From assembly GCF_000801105.2 (NCBI RefSeq), contig NC_079513.1:25202273-25266272 (forward strand): a stretch of 64,000 nt of DNA. The letters run 5' to 3'. The translations under genes were made by a program, and so were the position numbers. Positions 53,852 through 64,000 of this stretch are shown here, piece by piece. Each line of letters begins with the position of its first letter. Within the stretch, counting starts at the first letter, position 1. The DNA comes from Raphanus sativus. Taxonomy: Eukaryota > Streptophyta > Magnoliopsida > Brassicales > Brassicaceae. The notes beneath the pieces are model-generated. The model was not told where the DNA came from and did no database searches. It saw nothing but the letters and a program-made list of their open reading frames with translations.

Positions 53852-56644
53852 TCTATACTAATAAAGTTGAGTTTTTTATCTCTTTGGGGGGAAAAAATGT
53901 CATGTGGCATTTTCTTTTTAATAATTAACGAGATCATGACCCGCGCGCCTGCGCGGATTTATCTTTCGATTCACATATTTTATATACATGTTGTATATTA
54001 TTTAAGATTTATAATATAAAAAAGTTAAAATGATCCGGAACCAAAAAAAATCGACCCGGACAAAAAAAATCAAATATCTACTTAGATCCAAATGTTGAGA
54101 ACTCGAAGAACTCATACCTGAAATGAACAGATTTATACCCAACCCAGTGAGCTAAATTTCAAACACAATATTTTAATTCATTTTTTTGGGTTGGTGAGAT
54201 TTACTATTTATTCGGAAGATTTTTGGCTAACTTAATGATATATATTCGTAGGTCTCTTTTTTTCTGAACAGGAAAAAAAAGATTTGGGTCTTTGATTAAA
54301 TTTATCATATATAACAAATTGCTGCTATAAATAATTTTTATAAAAACTAATTTGAAACAGTAATATCATTTTTGTTATAAATTAGTATATCATGGTTTAT
54401 AGTTCCAAAGTATAGAGTTAGTCGTCTTCGTAGTATTGCTAATATTAATAGATGCAAGTTAATGAATACGTATAATATATTGTATTATTAGTAATCTGTC
54501 GTATAGTATTATATGTTAGTAGATGTATTATTAATAATCTATTTTATAGTATAATATGCTAGTGGATGTATCTAGCTTATAGTAAAATATATGTAATATA
54601 AGGAAACATGCGTAATGAATATAATAATAAGGTAAAAAGTGAAAAACTATGGTAATAATTGATATTAATTATTTATAGAAAGGCATGTCTAATAATAAGT
54701 AGATTAATATAACATTAATTACATAAGGTCCAACTTAAAAATCCACCTAGAAGAAGTTGTAATGTTTCTGTTTTAATAAGATAGATTTTTTTTATCAACT
54801 CCATTTAATGTGTTTTGGTGTTAATTGTGATTAGGTGTTAGTTTATTTTTGATATTGACAATTTATTGGAATGATATTTTAATTTTGGATTGAAAGTTTA
54901 ATTTATTATGAATTTTATGTCTTGATTTTTTTTAGATTTCATAACTCTTATGTTACATATTCTTTTTAAATACTTTAAACTATTTCTTAATATTTTGTAA
55001 GTCAAATAAAAATACAAAAATGCAAACTAAAGTTAAGTATTTTCAAAAAAAATTAAACATAAAATAGATACATATCTAAACTATTACTTTATGTTTGAAA
55101 ACATTTAAAATATTAACTTTAGTTTTTATATATTTATTTTCATAGCTAATATATTATTATATAATAAAACTAATTCATTTACTAAACCGCGGTTCACCCA
55201 CGGTTGATGCAATAATCCAGAGATCCGGTAAATCGTCCGGTTTGATGTCCGGGTCGGATGTTAAAACACTGGTTTATAGGGTTTCTTTGTATTTGATGTT
55301 GACGATAGAGAATAGATCCTCTATGATTCTCCTTCTTTAACGCAAAACCATCATATAATCAATCTAGAAATTCCACTTATCCCACTCTAATGATGTTTAG
55401 TAATTGATGGCGATTTAAGTCCAAAAGACTAACATTTGGTCTATTGATATTGACACATAAACTCTATGGTATATTCCCATGTTACACTATACAATGAAAC
55501 CAATAACTTCTCTGATCCATGCTATCCCGGTTTACATTTTAAAAACCGTGAACATGATTAATATAATCTTAAAACTTAACTAAAAAAAGAATCATTACTT
55601 TCATCTGAGAGAAATTTAAAAAAGTTGTCTGGTTGCTAAAGTTATTTAAAATTGATGTAAACCACACACCACCCTCACCATTAATCTTTTGCACTACACT
55701 AACCATTTATTGTCAAAACCATTACTAAATGCAACAAGCCAGCCAGCCTGAATATCACAGATAGTTAGAAATTGTCTTTCTCATGATCGTTATAGATGCT
55801 AACATCTCATTTACTAATTAACAAATTGACTTTTTACTAGGAAGATTTGGTGAAATTGTTCAATTCCGGTTAAAATAGAAGTTTCCATTAAATAGAGGAG
55901 TTTAGGAACCATTTATAGTTTTTAGATAAAAAACATATTTAGATTCATATTAAGATTCGTTGATATTTTAAATAAGGATGGACAAACAAGAATTTTGTTA
56001 TGAACACACACAAAATCTTCCATTATAACAAAACTAATATAGAAAATAATTTTATGTTTTTTATTTTAAGATACATCTTTTGAGAGATCTTGAAACCAAA
56101 GTAACACATACAACTCACACCTCTATATTTTAAAAGTCAACATGGTAATTTTAAAAATATATATTAGATACTCACAATTATTTTACCAAAAATTGACACT
56201 TCACCCTTATTTTTTTTATAAAATTTATAAAATTTGAAATGTATTCCTTCTTTCTATTATTTGAACTAAATATATTAGTAAAAGTTTTATAGTTCATATA
56301 TAATTATTTTAATAATTAATAATATAAGTATGTTCTCTATATAAAACTTCAACTTTGTTTTATGTTTAAATTCCAACTAAATTAATTTTTTATGACTATT
56401 GGCTTTTTATTCTATTTTTATTAAATCGATTAGTAACAACCATTTATGCTATTGCACTTTGAACTAAACAACTTCAAACAAAATAATGCACTACGGTCAC
56501 TAACCACTATCAAAAAATTAGAAAATATCATTTTTAATATATTTTTATTTTCATATTTAACATATTTTATTTGTTAAGACCATATAATAATTTATGTAAA
56601 AGTATAACATACGAATCCGGCGCGTAGCACCGGAAAATCACTAG
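53852..56644 (+). mobile_element. Non-autonomous Helitron (outer)
   Basis: Begins TCTATACTAATAAAGTTGAG after an A and ends CACTAG before a T. Near the 3' end is a hairpin, CCGGCGC/GCACCGG, at 56617-56633, ten bases before the terminus. Length is about 2.8 kb, AT-rich, with no Rep/helicase frame. A second Helitron is nested inside near the 5' end. Terminal motifs and the A/T insertion site are those of the Helitron class. Confidence 0.75.
53929..54787 (-). mobile_element. Non-autonomous Helitron nested inside, opposite strand
   Basis: On the minus strand the 5' end reads TCTATCTTATTAAAACAGAA at 54787. The 3' end has the hairpin CCGCGCAGGCGCGCGG and then GTCATGATCTCG ending at 53929. The last four bases are CTCG where CTAG is usual. 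It is preceded by A and followed by T on its own strand. It carries no gene. Confidence 0.65.
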
Positions 56645-56773
56645 TACTTAATATACATTAGTTTTCTTACATTTTTGGAAGCTCTGAGCACCTCAGACGG
56701 GACCATGCCTCCTTTCACCAAAAAGAAACATTGGCTTAAGGCATTATTTTTACAAAAAAATACTTAATAATTA

Positions 56774-57995
56774 TCTTATTATATAAAGCTTGGTTCTTCA
56801 AAGTTACTAATTAACATGATCGCGACACGTGTCAATAAAAATTTTAAGATTGCAACATGTGTTAATCTATATTATAATTAAAAATATATATTAAGATAAT
56901 AACATAAACAAATTTTGTTAAAAAGTAATTGTAAGTAACTATTTGATAGTAATTTTCCTTTTTAAAATCCTAAACAAAACATAGTTGTAAAGTAATTGTA
57001 AGTAATTATTTGATAATAATTTTTCTTTTTAAAATCCTAAACAAAACATAGTTGTAAATAATTATTTGATAATAATTTTCCTTTTAATATTTTTAAAGAG
57101 GTTAAAATTTATAATGATATAAAATATATATACCAAGATAACAAAAAACAAATTTTGAAATAAATTAATTTTGAAATTGATTTAGTAGTAAAAAAGAAAA
57201 TTTTAAAAATACTTAATAATATTCTAAAATTACTTAATAGGAAATTTGGTTCTTCAAAATTGTTAATTAACATGATTGTGACACATGATAGTTATATATT
57301 TAAGATTGTGATATGTATTAAACTATTTCATAATTTAAAATAAATATATAAGATAATAAAAACAATTTTTGGTGAAATTAATTATCTTATTATATAAAGC
57401 TTGGTTCTTCAAAGTTACTAATTAACATGATCGCGACACGTGTCAATAAAAATTTTAAGATTGCAACATGTGTTAATCTATATTATAATTAAAAATATAT
57501 ATTAAGATAATAACATAAACAAATTTTGTTAAAAAGTAATTGTAAGTAACTATTTGATAGTAATTTTCCTTTTTAAAATCCTAAACAAAACATAGTTGTA
57601 AAGTAATTGTAAGTAATTATTTGATAATAATTTTTCTTTTTAAAATCCTAAACAAAACATAGTTGTAAATAATTATTTGATAGTAATTTTCCTTTTAATA
57701 TTTTTAAAGAGGTTAAAATTTATAATGATATAAAATATATATACCAAGATAACAAAAAACAAATTTTGAAATAAATTAATTTTGAAATTGATTTAATAGT
57801 AAAAAAGAAAATTTTAAAAATACTTAATAATATTCTAAAATTACTTAATAGGAAATTTGGTTCTTCAAAATTGTTAATTAACATGATTGTGACACATGAT
57901 AGTTATATATTTAAAATTGTGATATGTGTTAAACTATTTCATAATTTAAAATAAATATATAAGATAATAAAAACGATTTTTGGTGAAATTAATTA
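56774..57995. repeat. 611-bp tandem duplication
   Basis: The block starting TCTTATTATATAAAGCTTGG at 56774 recurs from 57385 with very few differences over its full length, and a diverged third copy starts near 57985. Each unit itself contains two to three copies of a ~65-bp sub-repeat with AAATCCTAAACAAAACATAG. Confidence 0.9.
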
Positions 57996-58319
57996 TATAG
58001 TAGATTTCCATTTTTAAAATCTTAAACAACATATAATTTTAAAATATTATTTAATAGTAATTTCCTTTTTAATAATGTGAAGTGTTTTATAATATCTCAT
58101 GATTAAAAATATATACTAAAAATAAAACCAAAAACAAATTTTGAAATTTAAAATTTATTTAATAGTAAAGAAGAAAGTTTAAGAATTACTAATAATATTC
58201 TTTTTGAAATATTATTTGATAGTAGTTTCCTTTTAATATTTTGAGGTTGTGTTAGAATATCTCATGATTAAAAATATATATACAAATAAAATTAAAAGAA
58301 AAATTTGCAAAAAAACAAT

Positions 58320-58930
58320 TCGTAAGTATTTAATAGTAAAATTTAATTTTAAAAATTATTTAATAGTAATTTTTAGAAACTTTTTTCCTTTTTACAAATC
58401 TTAAAGAAGAGAAGTTTGTAAAATAACTTATTTAATACTAATTTTCCTTTTCCAAAATCCAAAAAAAGATAATTGTAAATATTATTTGATATTAATTTTA
58501 CTTTTAAAATTTTGACATTTGTAAAATATCTCATGATTAATAAAATATATAGCAAGATAATAAAAACAATTTGTTTTTAAAAAGTAATTTAGAATTATTT
58601 ATTGGTATTTTTCTGCACTTTTTTATTTATAAACAAAATTTGAAAAAAGTTATAAATATTTAATAGTAAAATTTAATTTTAAAAATTATTTAATAATAAA
58701 ATTTAATTTTAAAAATTATTTAATAGTAATTTTTAGAAATTTTCCTATTTACAAATCTTAAAGAAGAGAAGTTTGTAAAATAACTTATTTAATACTAATT
58801 TTCCTTTTCCAAAATCCAAAAAAAGATAATTGTAAAGATTATTTGATATTAATTTTCCTTTTAAAATTTTGACTTTTGTTAAAATATCTCATGATTAATA
58901 AAATATATAGCAAGATAATAAAAAACGTAA
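58320..58930. repeat. ~345-bp diverged tandem repeat in the Helitron
   Basis: The block with AATCTTAAAGAAGAGAAGTT and TTCCTTTTCCAAAATCC occurs near 58395-58460 and again near 58755-58820. Flanking words are shared: TATTTAATAGTAAAATTTAA before, and ATCTCATGATTAATAAAATA after. Confidence 0.8.
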
Positions 58931-61029
58931 TTTTAGAATTATTTATGTGTATTTTCTGCACTTTTTTATTTACAAAAAATTAAACAAAAAAATTGTCAAA
59001 TAATTATTAATACTATTTTCGTTTTCTAAATTTCTAAAGAAAATATATTGTAAAACAATTTGATAGTAATTGTCCTTCTCTAAAATTTTAAACATAAGAA
59101 AAGAAAATTGTAAGAGAATTTTTAATAGTAATTTTTAATATCCTAATAAGAAAGATTTGTAGAATAATTATTTTAAGTATTTAATTAATTTCCTATTTAA
59201 AAATCACAAACCAAGAAAAACTATACATATCTATATATGTGATTTAACTCTATAATTTTCTCTCATATATTGTTAAGACACACAAGAAAAATATATGTTG
59301 AGTTTTCCTGTATGTTCTTTCACATCTCGCATGTTATCTTTGCATGTTGTCTAGATATCTTGATCTTCACATTAAACTAATGTTGATTTTAAAAAAATAA
59401 TAATAATTGTCATGCTGTTACACATTAGTTATTATTACAATTATACTTACGCGTTTTGACATATAGATGTAGGAGTAGACATAAATAGGATATCTAGGTT
59501 TTTGGACATACTCTGATCCTATCCATTTTTCAGAATAATCAATTATTTGATCTAATTCGATCTGTAGCCACATCGATATTTGGTGTTCCGGATATTCGGA
59601 TAATTTTAGATTTTTAACCGGATATCCGATTAGATCCATAAATAAAAATTAGTAAATAAATCATAAATTCCAAAAATAAGATAAAATAATAATAACATTT
59701 TGTTACAAAAATAAAAATTTATTACTTTTTAAAATTCAAATAACTTAATAAATTTATTTTAAAAAAACTATAAAACTTATATACAATATAATATTTATAT
59801 AAATTATATATATGTCTTTACATACATGTATGTGTATTCATATAACATATCAGATCAGATATCCATTCTTAATAATATTAGTATTTTTGTGATTTGCTTC
59901 GTTTCTTACAGATATTGAATAAAAGTATTTTTTTTGTTCGTAGAGTTACAGATATTTGGAATTTCGGTTCAAATCGAAACTGATAAAATCAAAATTTACG
60001 GATATTTTGTCTAGATGTTATGCTATTGTGACTAAGTTAATGTGACTATCATGCTTATGTGTGATTACTATTATGTGTGTTTATTCTTATCAACATATTA
60101 AAATTGGTTATGTTGTTGTAGATAATGCTACTATGAAATTTAAATTAAAGAGAACGATTTTTCAATGGATTGTTGTAGGTCATGCTATTAAGGAATTTAA
60201 ATTAAAAAAAAGATTTTCCAATAGAATAATGTTACTAATAACTCGCCTATACAACATGAATATTGAAGCCGAAATCCTAACCAGAAGTTATGTGGAAAAA
60301 CGGATTTTTATTCCTAGATAAGTCTTATACCAACATATGCAAGATGACCTTTCAAAATGAAAAGACTTCAATTTCCTATAAAAATGTTCTATGAAATAAC
60401 TATCAACAAGAGTTAAGGTCAAAGCTTAAAAGGTTGGTCTATTTGTCAAGTCCAGTCTTACAATTATACGTCGCACTATCAAGAGTCACTACAACTGGAG
60501 AACTTCAAATTTTTAAAACATAGCGACAATAGTGTTTTACAAAATATTGTATATAGAAAGAGATGTTAAAATCACACCATGAATGTTAAAATAAATAAAT
60601 TTAATGTTTTATCTAGAAATATATTCGATATTTAGCTGACTATAAATAAAACATATTTACTTGTGTTATGTAATATTAATATTTTTAATTGTGTCGTTTT
60701 TAATTATTCTTACACAATATAAACAATATAAAGAGTTTACAGTTCTATATGTTTTAATTAACTATAACTAATATTATTTTGAAAAATAATAAAAATGAAG
60801 TATTTATTAAAAAATAAAAATATCAATGTACTAATTAAAACACCATTATTATTGAAATAGAATATCAATCAAAATTTATGTAAGAAAAATATTATTATTA
60901 TTATTAAAATGTCACCAATATATACTGGAAATCCAAGAACTAACGTGAAAAAAATATTTCCAATTTTTTATGTGTTCGTGAAATTAAAACATCAAATAAA
61001 TTCCGTGCAACGCACGGATCCATATCTAG

Positions 61030-61990
61030 TAGTTAAATAATTACTAACCTAAGTTATAATATATATTTATTTTAGTAAGAAAAATTTGGGCCAGAACAAA
61101 GAAATACATTTATTAATCCATCATTAGTTCAGTTACAAAAAAAAAAATCCATCATTAGTTCACTTAAAAGCTTTAGAAAGATATTTTGTTAATTTTACAA
61201 AAAAAAAGGGTAACAAAACATGACGACTGACCGTCTTCTCGCCTTCTCCGAACCTGTTCTTAAGCTTAAGCTTTCATATTAACAAAGTAGTTTCGTCGCC
61301 TTTTCTCTTACAAATCACTTTAGTTAAGAAATTTAAATGACTGATATTTTAAGATATTTTTTCTTTATGAATGAGGGCATGCCAGTAACCGTCGGTTCAA
61401 TTAATTGTCACGGCAACGCAAATAAATAATGGTTCGAGGGTTCATTCCTACAGTTTGGCTTAAATATTTTGAGAAAACCTTGGTGACTGTTTTTGTTTTC
61501 CATTCATGAACAATAAACACTTTATTCCTTTTTCATGTTAGTAGGCATAATAAAATAAAAAGTTAAACCTTTTCCCCGTTTTATTTCCTTACAAACATAT
61601 AAAATGTTAATGAGATCTTATCTTTCTTCTGTTCTAGCTGTGATGACAAGATTTGCAGACTATATACTCTGAGATCTTATTATTTTCGAGATTGTCAACA
61701 CGAACAAATGAAGAAAAGGTCCAAATTACAATGGAATAAAGTAACAAGAGCACAACAGAGTGACAGACCAAATGTTTTGAGTTACATTATAAAAAACTAC
61801 TAAAATAACTTATACGATCTAGTGAATCTTTTGAATAGAACATGACAAACTTACCACATGGGGTAAGATGTACTTATAGATACCTCCAGCGTGTAACAAC
61901 ATATTGTGGCGTTTCTCAAAAAGAAAAAACAACATATTGTGGCATGCAAAATATATATGTTTATTTTGGCGTTAAACATATGATATCATA
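61030..61990. other. AT-rich spacer
   Basis: No gene. AAAAAAATCCATCATTAGTTCA is nearly repeated at 61110-61165. Otherwise nothing stands out. Confidence 0.5.
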
Positions 61991-64000
61991 TCTATACTAT
62001 TAAAGCAGAATCTCTACTAGGATTTTGCCCTTGATTTTCTAAGATAATTACAATTCCATGTCATTAGCTTTTTCTTTGCTTTAATTACAATAAATAAATG
62101 AGGAAATATCCCTAACTAAAAAACAAACTAATTTATCAAAACCATCGACTATAATATATTCTCTAGGCCCATATAAAGCAAAACTGATAACAAAAAGAAC
62201 GTACATCAATGATAGAACAACGTTTCCGTTTACAAATTTATATCAAACCTTTAGCTTAATTCTTAAGTTTTTGTTTGTTGTGATTTTTTTTTGTTTGATC
62301 GATTTTGCAAATTATACTCTAAATGAATATTAATTTTAACATTGTATTCAAAATAGCAAGGGGAACACGACATATTTACACATCAAACTATAATGTATCA
62401 ATTATATACATTGTACTTTTAAAATGCTAGAAATAGTTAGTTTTTATCTATGTTTATGTAATGTTTCAGACTTGAGCAATAAACAATTTTTTTTTACTAC
62501 ATCGTTTGTAAATATATATATGTATATATATCAAAAATATTTAATACAAAGAGAATAAAAAATTTGTTTGATACAATAAAGGGAAACACAATATATATTT
62601 TATAAAAGTAATAATGAAAATTTATTAAATTTAAAATGTTTGAAATGAAAATTCAGTACGTAAAATTAATATTATAAATATGTCTGAAATACCTTGATAT
62701 GTAAATAAATATCTTAACAAACAATATATAAAATCCTTTAATTTAACATATAAATTTCTTTTCTAAAAATTAACAAAATTATATCCCTCAGCAAAATATT
62801 TTCAAATATATTTTTAGCATTAAAAATTATATTAATTTTTAAGAAATTAAAAATATTTTAAAAGTAATGAAAGAAGGTATAAATAGACATATTATACAAT
62901 ATGATTCTCATATATGTATATTTATATAGGGCGTTAGATTAATTTTAGGAAACTAATAATATTAACAGATTATATATGTTAATATATGCTATATATGGGT
63001 TATATATAGGGTCTATTTGTTCAAGTTTGCATCTGATATGAAACCACCATATGAAACTCAAATTATAATAAAATATAAAATTATTAAGTTATAGATTCAT
63101 AGATATATAAAAATGATCAACTAGAAAATACCCGCGCTTTAAATATACAAGGTATACATAAATAACTCCTATATATTTGTCAAAGAAAGTATACATAAAT
63201 AACTCCTATATATTTGTCAAAGAAAGATTTTGTTACCATAGTGAATCACGAAAATTCTTCTACTACGATCAGTTATTATTCAAACTGGTGGAGTATTTTT
63301 ATTCAAAATAAATGATATGATAGAGATTATATAGTTTACCCATACGTCCATATCATAATATGTTTTTTATCCCAAAATATTTATTAATTCTTTAAAAAAA
63401 AAATATTTATGTCAGTGCCAAAGATATAACTAATGGGATCATTCATTATCTTAATTTATGCAATACTCATATATCTATACTATTAAAGCAGAATCTTTGA
63501 TAAGATTATGTCCTTAATTATTTGAATTATTTATAGTGGCATGTTACTCACTTATATAAGTTTCTTTTATTTTTTTAAAATTGCGCAGAATAGTTTTAAG
63601 CAACAATCTATATCATTTAATAATTAATATAACCGATTGTGCACATATTTCCAAATATAATTACAAAATTTTTTGCATTACGAAAAATAGATCTGAAAAT
63701 ATTCAAACACATAAATAAAATAACTTATTTGCCGAATAACCAAAAAAGTAATTAGATTTTTAGTTAAAGGTTAGACAGAGATATAAGAGAAATGAGAAGA
63801 GATAATATGTTTTTAGATAGTAAAATTGGGATTTTTGTATTTATAAAGGAGTTGACCAAAAAAGTATGTTTCCTAAATAAATCTATAATTTAGGTTCAAT
63901 AAATCTATCATAGTTTGGATATGATTTGAGTCCAATACATTTAGTTCTCTTTTTCATATTAAACGTTTTAGTATATGGGTTTCGATTTCGGTTTCAATTT
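61991..64000. mobile_element. Region of Helitron ends, incomplete elements
   Basis: Two plus-strand Helitron 5' ends of the same family start at 61991 and 63474 (TCTATACTATTAAAGCAGAA, each preceded by A). A minus-strand 3' end lies at 63121-63140 (on that strand AAAGCGCGGGTATTTTCTAG followed by T). No matching partner end for any of the three is visible in the window. The one at 63474 may continue past the right edge. No coding capacity is seen in between. Confidence 0.6.
63152..63225. repeat. 37-bp tandem duplication
   Basis: GTATACATAAATAACTCCTA followed by TATATTTGTCAAAGAAA is repeated at an offset of 37 bp, right next to the minus-strand Helitron end at 63121. Confidence 0.9.

Larger units (their letters stand above)
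56774..61029 (+). mobile_element. Large AT-rich Helitron with internal tandem copies
   Basis: Begins TCTTATTATATAAAGCTTGG after an A. Ends with a perfect hairpin CCGTGC-AAC-GCACGG (61003-61017), then ATCCATATCTAG before a T. The span is 4.26 kb and AT-rich. It contains a 611-bp tandem duplication at its left end and further diverged units to the right. No Rep/helicase frame was seen, so it is non-autonomous. A short frame at 60061-60321 has no recognised domain. The left end could instead be the second copy at 57385. Confidence 0.65.

Noticed and set aside
60061..60321. 86-aa plus-strand frame in the large Helitron
   Set aside because: Low-complexity AT-rich translation with an internal repeat and no domain.

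Overview
This is a plant nuclear window, almost certainly from a Brassica-type crucifer. Genes are intron-rich with GT..AG introns, spacers are very AT-rich, and there are Ty1/copia, MULE, Helitron and MITE sequences. The order of recognisable genes matches a stretch of Arabidopsis chromosome 5 read backwards (roughly At5g16390 down to At5g16220, locus numbers from memory). Several genes expected in that stretch are missing, as in a fractionated Brassica subgenome.

Left part (1-8.2 kb): a broken 5' fragment of a REVEILLE-type MYB gene; a spacer with degraded gene pieces; CAC1/BCCP1 (biotin carrier of plastid acetyl-CoA carboxylase, 7 coding exons); a secreted DUF538 protein (2 exons); and a tRNA-Ser(AGA) whose 3' flank is repeated upstream.

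8.35-13.23 kb: a young, internally deleted copia element with near-identical LTRs and a TCTAT target-site duplication. 13.5-16.4 kb: a peroxisomal-type acyl-activating enzyme (AAE5-like), then the 3' stump of a second copy carrying a MITE at its broken edge. 17.5-18.8 kb: an unrecognised three-exon gene piece. 19.8-21.0 kb: a Helitron. 21.2-22.0 kb: an LRAT/NC-domain protein with a 66-nt in-frame intron. 22.8-26.9 kb: MULE-derived pieces, including a GRF zinc-finger gene and a frameshifted SWIM-type transposase.

27.8-53.5 kb is the conserved gene block. It holds a UCH37-type deubiquitinase (+), COG1 (-), a TRAPPC8/TRS85 homologue of 28 exons (+), the cohesin kleisin SYN4/RAD21-like (- , 14 coding exons), a four-TM protein (+) and a PB1-domain protein (+). 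Exon boundaries were placed by eye; coding lengths of the reconstructed models come out as whole codons (264, 191, 245, 337, 1057, 1283, 1026, 464 aa). COG1 and TRAPPC8, both Golgi vesicle-tethering subunits, are head to head.

53.9-64.0 kb has no host genes. It is a nest of Helitrons, with a minus-strand element inside a plus-strand one, then a 4.3-kb Helitron with a 611-bp internal tandem duplication, then further Helitron ends. I see no CRISPR, no operons and no clearly novel enzymatic system. The most unusual items are the rearranged or decaying genes and the transposon structures listed in the findings.
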